42,964 nucleotides of DNA from Rhodococcus_G sp042754225 (GTDB lineage: Bacteria; Actinomycetota; Actinomycetes; Mycobacteriales; Mycobacteriaceae). Numbering within the stretch: the first letter of the stretch is position 1; each line of letters begins with the position of its first letter. A program made the position numbers and the translations under genes. Below are positions 1-7,656 of the stretch, in pieces. The notes under the pieces were generated by a model. It ran no database searches and was not told where the DNA came from. It worked only from the letters and a program-made list of their open reading frames with translations. The stretch spans positions 1 through 42,964 of the forward strand of contig NZ_JBHZAH010000033.1 of assembly GCF_042754225.1 (NCBI RefSeq), given 5' to 3'.

Positions 1-20
1 CATCTGCGGGGGCCGGGCCG

Positions 21-48
21 AGGTGTTCGAGTCGAACTGCAGGTGAAC
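21..48 (+). promoter_or_regulatory. Candidate RegX3/Pho-box-like repeats upstream of senX3
   Basis: GAAC-containing half-sites recur at 11-bp spacing (GTCGAAC at 31-37 and GGTGAAC at 42-48), preceded by GGTGTTC at 22-28. Response regulators of the PhoB/PhoP/RegX3 class bind tandem 11-bp repeats of this kind, and senX3-regX3 is autoregulated in mycobacteria. The match is loose. The rest of the first 140 bases shows no gene I can assign. Confidence 0.3.
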
Positions 49-140
49 AGGGGGGAAACGGGGCCGGGCGGGCCCGTGACGTGCTGTGAAATGCCTCAAC
101 CCGACGCCGGTCCGGGTTTTCGCGGCCGTACGATTCGGGT

Positions 141-1412
141 GTGAGTGTTGTTCAGGCCGTCATGCTGGCCCTGGTCGCCGCCGTCGGTGGTTACCTGGTC
201 GGCGGTGTCCTGATCCCGCAGATCAAGAGCAGATACAGCAGGCGCGAATCCGAGCAGGCCGGGCTGACCATGTCCCAGGTGCTCGACCTGATCGTGCTGG
301 CCTCCCGCAGCGGCATCGCCGTGGTCGACCGTTTCCACGATGTGGTGCTGTTCAACCCGCGGGCCGAGGAGCTGGGCCTGGTGCACAACCGGACCGTCGA
401 GCCACGCGCGTGGGCGGCCGCCAACCAGGTCCTCGACACCGGTGAGCCCGTCGAGGTGGACCTGAGCATCAAGAACCCGGTTCGCGGCCGCGGCAAGATC
501 GCGGTCCGCGGCCTGGCCCGACTGCTCAGCGAACAGGACCGCCGGTTCGTGGTCCTGTTCGCCGACGACGACTCCGAGCAGGTGCGGATGGAGGCCACCC
601 GCCGCGACTTCGTCGCCAATGTCAGCCACGAGCTCAAGACCCCGGTCGGGGCGATGGGGCTGCTGGCCGAGGCGCTGCTCGAGTCTGCCGACGACCCGGA
701 GTCGGTCCGGCACTTCGGCGAGCGGGTGCTCGGCGAGTCCAAGCGGCTCGGGAACATGGTCGGCGAACTGATCGCGCTGTCGCGGCTGACCGGTGCCGAG
801 AAACTGCCCGACCTCGAACCGGTGGATGTCGACGAGGTGATCGACGAGGCGCTGCGCCGCTCCAAGGTCACCGCCGAGACCGCCGGGATCACCGTCACCA
901 CCGACCGTCCCAGCGGGCTCGAGGTCCTCGGCGACCGCGCCCTCCTGGTCACCGCGCTGTCCAACCTCGTGCAGAACGCGATCGCGTACTCGGCGGAGGG
1001 CTCGCCGGTGACGGTGAGCCGGTCCGTTCGCGGCGACGAGGTGGCCGTCGCCGTCACCGACCGCGGCATCGGCATCGCGAAGGAGGACCAGGAGCGGGTG
1101 TTCGAGCGCTTCTTCCGGGTGGACAAGGCCCGCGCGCGAGCGACCGGTGGCACCGGACTGGGCCTGGCGATCGCCAAGCACATCGCCGCCAACCACAACG
1201 GCTCCATCACGCTGTGGAGCAAGCCCGGCACCGGGTCGACGTTCACCCTGCTGGTGCCCGCCCACCTCGAACCGGACGACGAGTCGGACGAATTGCCGCC
1301 GGCGACCACCGTGTCCGGGTTCGGCACGACCGTTCCACCAGTGAAAACCGTATCGACAGCGCACACAGTGCGGCCGACACCGGCCGCGACGAGTATGGAG
1401 GCCAATCGGTGA
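141..1412 (+). CDS. senX3: Sensor histidine kinase SenX3
   Basis: Membrane-anchored histidine kinase that phosphorylates RegX3 in response to phosphate limitation. The 423-residue protein has one N-terminal membrane segment (about residues 4-26), a PAS-like sensor region (about 45-145), a HisKA dimerisation helix with phospho-acceptor His163 in the SHELKTP motif, and a C-terminal HATPase domain with the N box (NLVQNAI), G1 (DRGIGI) and G2 (GTGLGLAI) motifs. The last 40 residues are a low-complexity tail. The GTG start puts the membrane helix at the very N terminus, as in mycobacterial SenX3. The stop overlaps the regX3 start in GTGA (1409-1412), so the two are translationally coupled. The M. 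tuberculosis intergenic repeats between these genes are absent here. Identity rests on architecture plus synteny. Confidence 0.96.
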   Translation: MSVVQAVMLALVAAVGGYLVGGVLIPQIKSRYSRRESEQAGLTMSQVLDLIVLASRSGIAVVDRFHDVVLFNPRAEELGLVHNRTVEPRAWAAANQVLDTGEPVEVDLSIKNPVRGRGKIAVRGLARLLSEQDRRFVVLFADDDSEQVRMEATRRDFVANVSHELKTPVGAMGLLAEALLESADDPESVRHFGERVLGESKRLGNMVGELIALSRLTGAEKLPDLEPVDVDEVIDEALRRSKVTAETAGITVTTDRPSGLEVLGDRALLVTALSNLVQNAIAYSAEGSPVTVSRSVRGDEVAVAVTDRGIGIAKEDQERVFERFFRVDKARARATGGTGLGLAIAKHIAANHNGSITLWSKPGTGSTFTLLVPAHLEPDDESDELPPATTVSGFGTTVPPVKTVSTAHTVRPTPAATSMEANR

Positions 1413-2098
1413 CGAATGTGTTGATCGTGGAGGACGAGGAGTCGCTGGCCGACCCGTTGGCGTTCCTGCTCCGCAAGGAGGGCTTCGAGACCACCGTGGT
1501 GTCGGACGGACCGTCCGCGCTCGCGGAGTTCGACCGCTCCGGGGCGGACATCGTCCTGCTCGACCTGATGCTGCCCGGGATGAGCGGCACCGACGTGTGC
1601 AAGCAGCTACGCGCCCGGTCCGGGGTTCCCGTGATCATGGTGACCGCCCGCGACAGCGAGATCGACAAGGTGGTCGGGCTCGAGCTCGGCGCCGACGACT
1701 ACGTCACCAAGCCGTACTCCGCGCGCGAGTTGATCGCCCGGATCCGCGCGGTGCTGCGCCGCGGCGCGGACAACGACGCCGATGCCGTGCTCAGCGACGG
1801 CGTGCTCGAGGCGGGGCCGGTGCGGATGGATGTGGACCGGCACATCGTGGTGGTCGGGGGCGAGACGGTCACCCTGCCGCTCAAGGAGTTCGACCTGCTC
1901 GAGTACCTGCTGCGCAACTCCGGCCGGGTGCTCACCCGCGGCCAGCTGATCGACCGGGTGTGGGGCGCGGACTACGTCGGCGACACCAAGACCCTCGACG
2001 TGCACGTCAAGCGGCTGCGCTCGAAGATCGAGGCGGATCCGGCGAAGCCGGAGCACCTCGTCACCGTGCGTGGTCTGGGCTACAAGCTGGAGGGCTGA
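1409..2098 (+). CDS. regX3: Response regulator RegX3 (OmpR/PhoB family)
   Basis: DNA-binding response regulator paired with SenX3, controlling phosphate-starvation genes. The 229-residue protein has a receiver domain with the acidic pocket E8-D9-E10, phospho-acceptor Asp52 in LLDLMLPGMSG and the conserved Lys in the TKPYS motif. A C-terminal winged helix follows (about 130-228), with the typical LLEYLLRNSGRVLTR and VHVKRLRSKIE signatures. I chose the GTG at 1409 because it gives a family-length protein beginning directly at the first receiver strand (MTNVLIVEDE). The reading frame stays open further upstream, but that part lies inside senX3. A strong hairpin follows the stop. Confidence 0.97.
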   Translation: MTNVLIVEDEESLADPLAFLLRKEGFETTVVSDGPSALAEFDRSGADIVLLDLMLPGMSGTDVCKQLRARSGVPVIMVTARDSEIDKVVGLELGADDYVTKPYSARELIARIRAVLRRGADNDADAVLSDGVLEAGPVRMDVDRHIVVVGGETVTLPLKEFDLLEYLLRNSGRVLTRGQLIDRVWGADYVGDTKTLDVHVKRLRSKIEADPAKPEHLVTVRGLGYKLEG

Positions 2099-2102
2099 CG
2101 CC

Positions 2103-2150
2103 CCGCGGTGCGAGCGGACGCGCCGGTCGCGGCGCGTCCGCTGCCCGCGG
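2103..2150. terminator. Bidirectional terminator-like hairpin after regX3
   Basis: A perfect 12-bp GC-rich stem (2113-2124 with 2131-2142, 6-nt loop) is nested in an outer CCGCGG/CCGCGG pair (2103-2108 and 2145-2150). It fills the gap between two converging genes, so it can serve both. There is no U tract, which is usual for actinobacterial terminators. Confidence 0.7.
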
Positions 2151-2495
2151 TCAGAACATGTACAGGTAGACCGGACGGATCGGGTTGGCCAACAGCCGGA
2201 GCTCGTGCGCGACGTTCTTCGTGTCGTACTGCCTGCACTCGTGGATCCCGACGTAGTGCCCGTCGCCGCGACACTCGATCTTGCGCGTGGCGCCGTACGG
2301 ACTCAGGATGATCGGCTTGGCGACGTTCGCGCCGATCAACGCGCCGGGATCGAGGGGCGCGACGAAGTAGTCGGTCCGGTCGCGAATCGAGTTGAAGCCG
2401 TAGGGATCGTCGGGATCGGCGGCCGACGCGCCCGGCGCCAGCGCGAGTGCCGCCCCGACGGCGAGTGCCGCTGCTGCCAGCGTGCGAGTGAACAT
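2151..2495 (-). CDS. Small secreted protein, function unknown
   Basis: 114-residue protein with a clear Sec signal peptide: MFTRT, a hydrophobic Ala/Leu core, then an Ala-Ser-Ala-Ala cleavage region around residue 25. The mature part of about 88 residues has two cysteines (residues 75 and 87) that could form one disulfide, and an aromatic tail ending in YLYMF. The start at 2495 is preceded by an AAGGGGAC ribosome-binding site. The frame is open much further upstream, but that part is antisense to the next gene. I recognise no domain. Secretion with a disulfide is the only safe inference. Confidence 0.8.
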   Translation of the reverse strand: MFTRTLAAAALAVGAALALAPGASAADPDDPYGFNSIRDRTDYFVAPLDPGALIGANVAKPIILSPYGATRKIECRGDGHYVGIHECRQYDTKNVAHELRLLANPIRPVYLYMF

Positions 2496-2566
2496 GGGCG
2501 TCCCCTTGCGACGGGGAGGGTCGGTGTGCCCTCCTGCTTCTGTCGTCGCCGGACGCAGACCGATCG

Positions 2567-3373
2567 TTACGGACGCAGTCGCTGCGTGGCCGCCGCCTTC
2601 GCCTCGCGGGCCGCGGTCGTCGCGGGATGCACCGCGATCAGCCCCAGTCCGGCCCGGCGACGGCAGTGCTTGACCAGCTCCTCGTAGGCGGGGGCGCCGA
2701 GGAGTTCGGTCAGCTCCGGGCCGTAGCTCTGCCACACCGGCTTGGTGCCGACGTGCGCGTCCGGCGAGCCCGAGCAGTACCAGTGCAGCTCCTCGCCGCC
2801 CTCGCCCCAGCCGCGGCGGTCGTACTCGGTGATCGTGGTCTTGAGGATCTGCTCGCCGTCCGGGCGTTCGACCCAGTCCTGGGTCCGGCGAATCGGCAGC
2901 TGCCAGCACACGTCCGGCTTGACCTCGAGCGGCTCGATGCCCTGGCGCAGCGCCATCGAGTGCAGCGCGCAGCCGATTCCGCCCTCGAAACCCGGACGGT
3001 TGAGGAAGATGCACGCGCCCTTGTACCGCCGCGTCCGCAGCGCGGGCTCGTCGTCGAGGTCGTCCTCCTCGACGTACCCCTTCTTGCCGAGGCCCTTGTC
3101 CATGAACTGCCAGTCCCGCGGAGTGAGCATCATCACCGACCGGTCGAGCTTGTCCCGGTCGTCGGCGTCGGAGAGGAACGCGCCGTGCGAACAGCAGCCG
3201 TCGTCGGGCCGGTCCGCCACGGTGCCCTGGCACGCGGGGGTGCCGAACACGCAGGTCCAGCGCGAAAGCAGCCACGTGAGGTCCGCGACGATGACGTGCT
3301 CCGCGTTCGACGGGTCGACGAATTCGATCCATTCGCGCGGGAAGTCGAGGGCCACTTCGGGCGTCGGAGTCAT
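2567..3373 (-). CDS. Conserved Cys-rich protein (Rv0495c-like)
   Basis: Soluble 268-residue protein, conserved beside ppx in mycobacteria (Rv0495c position). It has nine cysteines: C41, C48, adjacent C60-C61, C121, C135, C156, C200 and C237. The stretches CIFL, GCALH and KPDVCW resemble the spacing in YkgJ-type metal-chelating cysteine-cluster proteins, so metal binding is plausible but unproven. There is no signal peptide. The ATG at 3373 follows a GGAG element. A GTG at 3439 would add 22 residues but would leave no promoter space before the divergent ppx gene at 3440, so I prefer the shorter form. Exact function is unknown. Confidence 0.85.
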   Translation of the reverse strand: MTPTPEVALDFPREWIEFVDPSNAEHVIVADLTWLLSRWTCVFGTPACQGTVADRPDDGCCSHGAFLSDADDRDKLDRSVMMLTPRDWQFMDKGLGKKGYVEEDDLDDEPALRTRRYKGACIFLNRPGFEGGIGCALHSMALRQGIEPLEVKPDVCWQLPIRRTQDWVERPDGEQILKTTITEYDRRGWGEGGEELHWYCSGSPDAHVGTKPVWQSYGPELTELLGAPAYEELVKHCRRRAGLGLIAVHPATTAAREAKAAATQRLRP

Positions 3374-3439
3374 CTTCTCCGAGGACGGGGTATTGCCTGC
3401 TGTCACAGTGCCCGACGGTAGACCCAGTACCGTGGTCAC

Positions 3440-4390
3440 GTGCGATTAGGGGTACTCGACGTCGGAAGCAACACCGTGCACCTCCTCGTGGTGGACGCCC
3501 ACAGGGGTGCGCATCCCACGCCGATGAGCTCGACCAAGTCCACGCTGCGGCTGGCCGAGAACACCGACGACAACGGCGACATCACGAAGACGGGCGGCGA
3601 CCGGCTGGTCGCGGCGGTCGGCGACTTCGCGTCCATCGCGGCGTCGTCGGGGTGCGGAGAGCTGATGGCGTTCGCGACCTCCGCGGTGCGCGACGCGAAC
3701 AACTCCGAGTCGGTGCTGGCCCGGGTCAGGGCCGAGACCGGCGTCAACCTCGAGGTGCTGTCCGGGGTGGACGAGGCGCGTCTGACCTTCCTCGCGGTGC
3801 GCCGCTGGTACGGCTGGAGCGCCGGACGCATCATGAACTTCGACATCGGCGGCGGTTCGCTGGAACTGACCTCCGGCGGTGACGAGGACCCGGACGTCGC
3901 GTTCTCGCTGCAGCTCGGCGCCGGACGCCTGACCCGGGACTGGCTGCAGGGCGACCCGCCCGGAAAGCGGCGGGTCGCGGTGCTGCGGGACTGGCTCGAC
4001 GCGGAACTCGTGGAGCCGGCGAAGGCGCTGCGCGCGGCCGGCGCCCCGGACCGGATCGTCGGGACGTCGAAGACCTTCCGATCGCTCGCACGACTCACCG
4101 GCGCCGCGCCCTCCGCCGCGGGACCGCGCGTGCAGAGGACACTGACGGCGAGCGGTTTGCGTCAACTGATCGCGTTCATATCGCGGATGACGGCGGCGGA
4201 TCGCGCAGAATTGGAAGGCGTGAGCGCCGACCGGTCGCAGCAGATCGTCGCCGGCGCCCTGATTGCGGAGGCGAGCATGCGGGCACTGTCGGTCGATTCC
4301 CTCGAGATCTGCCCCTGGGCGCTGCGGGAAGGCCTGATCCTGCGCAAACTGGATACCGAGATGGGCGGAGAATTGGTGGTGACGAGATGA
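3440..4390 (+). CDS. ppx: Exopolyphosphatase, Ppx/GppA family
   Basis: Hydrolyses inorganic polyphosphate, and possibly pppGpp in other family members. The 316-residue protein has the sugar kinase/Hsp70-like phosphatase fold: phosphate-1 loop LDVGSNTVHLLV (residues 5-16), ATSAVRDA (79-86), GVDEARLTF with the catalytic-type Glu (109-117), and phosphate-2 loop DIGGGS (135-140). It is a short, single-module form like mycobacterial Ppx1 and lacks the extra C-terminal domains of E. coli Ppx. The GTG start coincides with the first strand. Its stop overlaps the next start in ATGA (4387-4390). Its position near senX3-regX3 fits a role in phosphate economy. It diverges from the Cys-rich gene. Confidence 0.93.
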   Translation: MRLGVLDVGSNTVHLLVVDAHRGAHPTPMSSTKSTLRLAENTDDNGDITKTGGDRLVAAVGDFASIAASSGCGELMAFATSAVRDANNSESVLARVRAETGVNLEVLSGVDEARLTFLAVRRWYGWSAGRIMNFDIGGGSLELTSGGDEDPDVAFSLQLGAGRLTRDWLQGDPPGKRRVAVLRDWLDAELVEPAKALRAAGAPDRIVGTSKTFRSLARLTGAAPSAAGPRVQRTLTASGLRQLIAFISRMTAADRAELEGVSADRSQQIVAGALIAEASMRALSVDSLEICPWALREGLILRKLDTEMGGELVVTR

Positions 4391-5631
4391 GCGAGGGTTC
4401 GGAGAACACCGGTCAGATCTCGGTCGCGGAGCTGCTCGCCCGCAACGGCCAGCAGGTCGAATCGCGCGGTGGCCGGCGGCGTCGGGGCGTCGCCGGGGGA
4501 ATCAGCGTGGCGGAGCTGACCGGTGACATTCCGGTGATCCGGGAGCGGGTCGTCGACCGGTCGCTGCCGGAGCCGACGCCCGAACCCGCGCCCACACCTC
4601 CTCCCGCGCCCGCACCGGCTCCCGCGCCCGCACCGGCTCCCGCGCCGACACCGCCGGCCGCCGAGGTCACGCCCGCACCCCTCTCGTCGAAGCTCGGCGC
4701 GTTCGCGCCGCTGGCCGACACACCCTCGCAGTTCCGCACCCCCACGACGCCGAGCGTCGAGCCGTCGACACCGACTCCGGCCCTTCCGTCGCAGTACCAG
4801 GCGACGCCCGAGGTGGTCGACCGCACCCAGCACATCCCCGCCCTGCGGCGCGCGGTGCTGGCGAAGGCCGACGCGGATCGCAAGGCCGCCGCCGCGCGCA
4901 CGGCAGGACAGGACGCGGCCACGCCCGAACCCGCGTCGCCGACCGGGCCGAAGACCCAGGCGATGGGGGCGGCCACCTTCGGTGCCGCTGTCTCGACCGC
5001 GGCGACGAAGCCCGCCGCCGCGCCGAAGGAAGCTCCCGCCGCGCCGAAGGACGCGCCCGCCGCGCCGAAGGAAGCGGAGAAGCCGGCCGTTCGTGCCGGT
5101 TTCGTGCCCTACACCGGATCCGTGGCCCGCGAGCCCGCGCTGCTGTCGGGATCGTCCAGCCTCGAGGGCGACCTGATGCGGCAGGCCAGTGAGCGCACCG
5201 CCCGCAGCGAGTCGCTCGACGAGGCGAGGGCGCTGGTGCACACCACCGGTGAGTTCCCGCGCATCACTGACACGCCGCGCCGTGAGGCCCCCGCACCCGT
5301 CGACGACGAGGTCTCCGACGCCGCGTACGAGCCGGACGAGGACGCCGACCAGCCGGCCGCCGAGGGGAGCCCCACCCGCCAGTGGGCGGTCCTGGCGGGA
5401 CAGGCGGTCGTCGCGATCGTGGCGGGCGCGCTGCTGTTCAAGGGCTTCGAGAAGCTGTGGGAGTCGCTGCCCTGGGTGGCGCTCGTGCTCGCCGTGCTGG
5501 TCATCGCGGGGCTGGTCGCGGTGGTCCGCATCCTGCGCCAGACCGAGGACATCCTGAGCCTGCTGATCGCGGTGATCGTCGGCGTCTTCGTGACCATCGG
5601 TCCGCTCGTTTTCGTGCTCAGCTCGAGCTGA
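4387..5631 (+). CDS. Pro/Ala-rich membrane protein (Rv0497-like)
   Basis: 414-residue protein conserved in this position in mycobacteria. The N-terminal 60 residues contain two ISVAELL-type segments (QISVAELLARNG and GISVAELTGDIP). A long disordered Pro/Ala-rich region follows (about 60-330) with short tandem repeats. The C terminus (about 332-414) has three hydrophobic segments predicted to cross the membrane. The duplicated ISVAEL motif near a flexible linker suggests a tethered interaction module, but that is inference. It starts by ATGA overlap with ppx and is followed 10 bp later by the isomerase gene, so all three are probably one transcript. Confidence 0.88.
   Translation: MSEGSENTGQISVAELLARNGQQVESRGGRRRRGVAGGISVAELTGDIPVIRERVVDRSLPEPTPEPAPTPPPAPAPAPAPAPAPAPTPPAAEVTPAPLSSKLGAFAPLADTPSQFRTPTTPSVEPSTPTPALPSQYQATPEVVDRTQHIPALRRAVLAKADADRKAAAARTAGQDAATPEPASPTGPKTQAMGAATFGAAVSTAATKPAAAPKEAPAAPKDAPAAPKEAEKPAVRAGFVPYTGSVAREPALLSGSSSLEGDLMRQASERTARSESLDEARALVHTTGEFPRITDTPRREAPAPVDDEVSDAAYEPDEDADQPAAEGSPTRQWAVLAGQAVVAIVAGALLFKGFEKLWESLPWVALVLAVLVIAGLVAVVRILRQTEDILSLLIAVIVGVFVTIGPLVFVLSSS
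4603..4646 (+). repeat. 18-bp tandem repeat encoding Pro-Ala
   Basis: Two full copies of an 18-bp unit (4603-4620 and 4621-4638) plus a partial third, inside the Pro/Ala linker of the Rv0497-like gene. It codes for alternating Pro-Ala and is likely to vary in copy number between strains. Confidence 0.85.
5020..5076 (+). repeat. 21-bp tandem repeat encoding APKEAPA units
   Basis: Two complete 21-bp units (5020-5040, 5041-5061) and a partial third encode A-P-K-(E/D)-A-P-A heptads in the linker of the Rv0497-like protein. Lys/Glu alternation with Pro-Ala resembles an extended, charged linker. Confidence 0.8.
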
Positions 5632-5641
5632 CGGAGGCACG

Positions 5642-6493
5642 GTGGCCCGCGACGGTGCACGCAGGATCCTGGTCGGCCTCTCGACAGCGTCGGTGTACCC
5701 GCAGAACACCGAGGCGGCGTTCGAGTTCGCTGCCGAACTGGGCTACGACGGCATCGAGCTGATGGTGTGGGCCGAGTCCGTGAGCCAGGACATGAAGGCG
5801 GTGCAGGCGCTGGTCCGCAAGTACGCGGTCCCGGTGCAGGCGGTGCACGCGCCGTGCCTGCTGATCTCCCAGCGCGTGTGGGGCGCGGACCCGGTCGCCA
5901 AACTGGAGAAGTCGGTCCGCGCGGCCGAGGCACTCGGCGCCCGGACCGTGGTGGTCCACCCGCCGTTCCGCTGGCAGCGTCGCTACGCCGACGGGTTCGC
6001 CGACCAGGTCCGTGAACTCGAGGAGCGCAGCGACGTGGCGGTCGCGGTGGAGAACATGTTTCCGATGCGAGCCGACCGGTTCTGGGGCCGGAAGGCGCGC
6101 TCGGCGGAGCGACTGGAGAAGCGCGGCGGTCCCGGGCCGGGACTGTCCGCGTTCGCGCCCTCCTACGACCCGACCGACACCGGCCACGAGCACTACACGC
6201 TCGACCTGTCGCACACGGCGACCGCGGGAATGGACGCGATCGAACTCGCGGACCGGATGGGCCGCGGCCTCACCCACCTGCACCTCGCGGACGGGCGCGG
6301 CGCCTCGGTGGACGAGCACCTCATTCCCGGGCACGGCACACAGCCCTGCGCGCAGGTGTGCCGGCACCTGGTCGCGTCGGGATTCGACGGCCAGGCGGTC
6401 CTCGAGATCAACACCCAGAACGCCCGCACCCGCGCCGAGCGGGCGTCGATGCTCGCCCAGTCGCTGAGCTTCGCGCGCGAACACCTCTCCTGA
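5642..6493 (+). CDS. Sugar phosphate isomerase/epimerase-like TIM-barrel protein
   Basis: 283-residue protein of the xylose isomerase-like/AP endonuclease 2 TIM-barrel superfamily (Rv0498 position). Recognisable elements are the first strand (LVGLSTASVYP), ELGYDGIELMVW, the VQAVHAPCLL strand with a likely metal His, VVVHPPFRW, VAVENMFP, LDLSHTAT and the C-terminal HLHLADGRGASVDEHLIPGHGT, which supplies further His/Asp/Glu ligands of the usual divalent-metal site. The substrate cannot be read from sequence. The GTG start has GGAGG four bases upstream. It probably shares a transcript with the preceding membrane-protein gene. Confidence 0.85.
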   Translation: MARDGARRILVGLSTASVYPQNTEAAFEFAAELGYDGIELMVWAESVSQDMKAVQALVRKYAVPVQAVHAPCLLISQRVWGADPVAKLEKSVRAAEALGARTVVVHPPFRWQRRYADGFADQVRELEERSDVAVAVENMFPMRADRFWGRKARSAERLEKRGGPGPGLSAFAPSYDPTDTGHEHYTLDLSHTATAGMDAIELADRMGRGLTHLHLADGRGASVDEHLIPGHGTQPCAQVCRHLVASGFDGQAVLEINTQNARTRAERASMLAQSLSFAREHLS

Positions 6494-6500
6494 AGGCCGG

Positions 6501-6917
6501 TCAGAGCCCGGAGACGCCGGCGGCGATCACCGAGACTCCCGCGACGATCAGTCCGAGGACCAGGACGGTGAACCCGGCCCATACCGAGCGGATCCACCCG
6601 TTCGGGCGTTGGGGGTCGGTGCCGAGCACGGAGAAGAAGAAGCCGGCCGGGACGAAGATCGCCGCGCAGAGCACCAGGATCGAGCCGGTGGCGGACCACA
6701 CCGGCCCGACGCCGGCCGCCTGGGTGAGCAGTGCGACCACCAGTCCGAGGGTGACGAGCACGCCTGCGTGCGCGTGGCCGGCCCGGAACATGGTCTTCTG
6801 CAGTGGGTTGGCGCCCTGCGCGCCGCTGACGACTCTGAGCATGAAGGTGCCGCCGAATGCGATTCCCACGACGGTGAGCAGGGTGACGCCGACGACGAGC
6901 GTGAGTACGGGGTCCAT
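6501..6917 (-). CDS. Four-helix membrane protein with a GHAHAG motif
   Basis: 138-residue integral membrane protein with four hydrophobic segments (about residues 4-28, 50-70, 74-98 and 112-136). The second begins with FRAGHAHAGVL, whose paired histidines could bind metal or haem; that is speculation. The start at 6917 is set by GAGGAG six bases upstream. The frame runs on further, but upstream of this point it would cross the operator. It is divergent from the MerR gene across a double palindrome and is the likely regulatory target. I do not recognise a characterised family. Confidence 0.82.
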   Translation of the reverse strand: MDPVLTLVVGVTLLTVVGIAFGGTFMLRVVSGAQGANPLQKTMFRAGHAHAGVLVTLGLVVALLTQAAGVGPVWSATGSILVLCAAIFVPAGFFFSVLGTDPQRPNGWIRSVWAGFTVLVLGLIVAGVSVIAAGVSGL

Positions 6918-6949
6918 GAAGGGCTCCTCGGGGTGCGGGCTGCTGCGGA

Positions 6950-6992
6950 TTGGATAGTGATAGTATCCAAATTGGATACTAAAGCTATCCAA
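6950..6992. promoter_or_regulatory. Double palindromic operator of the MerR regulator
   Basis: Two perfect inverted repeats TTGGATA-N7-TATCCAA lie at 6950-6970 and 6972-6992, centres 22 bp apart (two helical turns). The whole 43 bp is itself nearly palindromic, so both divergent genes see the same arrangement. On each strand TTGGAT is followed 19 bp later by GATACT, which matches the over-long -35/-10 spacing of MerR-activated promoters. On + this is 6950-6955 and 6975-6980; on - it is 6992-6987 and 6967-6962. The promoter reading is inference. The palindromes are exact. Confidence 0.85.
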
Positions 6993-7014
6993 TTTGGCCG
7001 TCAAGGGAGGTTCG

Positions 7015-7656
7015 ATGCGCGTTTCCGAGCTCGTGGAACGCTCCGGGGTGCCCCTGGCGACGATCAAGTACTACCTGCGTGAGGGCGTGCTCATGCCCGG
7101 CGAGTCGACCAGCGCGACACAGTCCCGGTACGGGGATCAGCACGTGCAGCGGCTGGCGCTGATCAAGGCCCTGGCCGGCGCGGGACTGCCCATCCACAAG
7201 ATCCGCGCCGTCGCCGCGCTCGTCGACGAACCCGGCGACGACCTCTACACCACCCTCGGTCGCGCCATCGCCATGTTGCCCCCGTACCCGGACGGTGAGG
7301 GCGCCGACCGCGGCCCCGACTACCCCCGCGCCCGGCGCGTGCTCGAACGGCTCGGTCAGGTCTACGACCCCGAGTTCCCGGCGGTCGCGCAGCTCGAACG
7401 CGCCCTCAAGGCGGTCGAGGAGGTCGGCATCCCGATGACCGACGAGCGCATCGATGCGTACGGCCGGCACATCATGGGCATCGCCCGGATGGAACTCGGC
7501 CTCATGCCGACGGACTCCGCCGCCGCGGTCGAGTACGCCGTGCTCGGCACCGCCGTCTACGAGCCGGTGATCGCCGCCATGCGGCGCGTCGCCTACCAGG
7601 ACCTCGCAACCCGAATCTTCTTGCAGGACATGCCGGAAACCCGAGAGGAACACTGA
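7015..7656 (+). CDS. MerR-family transcriptional regulator
   Basis: 213-residue regulator. Residues 1-70 form the MerR winged helix: MRVSELVERSGVPLATIKYYLREG, then the SRYGDQHVQRLALIKALAGAGLPIHKI wing and second helix pair. The C-terminal 140 residues are a helical effector domain of unknown ligand. There is no cysteine anywhere, which argues against a thiol-based metal or redox sensor. AAGGGAGG (7003-7010) four bases before the ATG fixes the start. Its stop overlaps the thioesterase start by one base, so the two are co-transcribed. The neighbouring double palindrome suggests autoregulation and control of the divergent membrane protein. Confidence 0.93.
   Translation: MRVSELVERSGVPLATIKYYLREGVLMPGESTSATQSRYGDQHVQRLALIKALAGAGLPIHKIRAVAALVDEPGDDLYTTLGRAIAMLPPYPDGEGADRGPDYPRARRVLERLGQVYDPEFPAVAQLERALKAVEEVGIPMTDERIDAYGRHIMGIARMELGLMPTDSAAAVEYAVLGTAVYEPVIAAMRRVAYQDLATRIFLQDMPETREEH

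Noticed and set aside
1..46. A short open frame ending in TGA at 44-46 could be the C terminus of an upstream gene.
   Set aside because: Only about 14 codons are in the window and they match nothing I recognise, such as phosphoglycerate mutase, which often precedes senX3.
96..1364. Long minus-strand frames opposite senX3.
   Set aside because: They are Arg/Gly/His-rich, have no recognisable domain, and are the usual antisense artefact of high-GC coding DNA. The same applies to the other long antisense frames opposite proC, the hem genes, resB and the PBP-like gene.
2151..3332. A 393-codon minus-strand frame could be one large gene.
   Set aside because: Its upstream two thirds is an out-of-frame shadow of the Cys-rich gene. 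The last 114 codons have a proper signal peptide and ribosome-binding site and stand alone.
4603..5076. The tandem repeats as a CRISPR-like array or VNTR outside a gene.
   Set aside because: They are in frame, lack spacers and encode a Pro/Ala/Lys linker.
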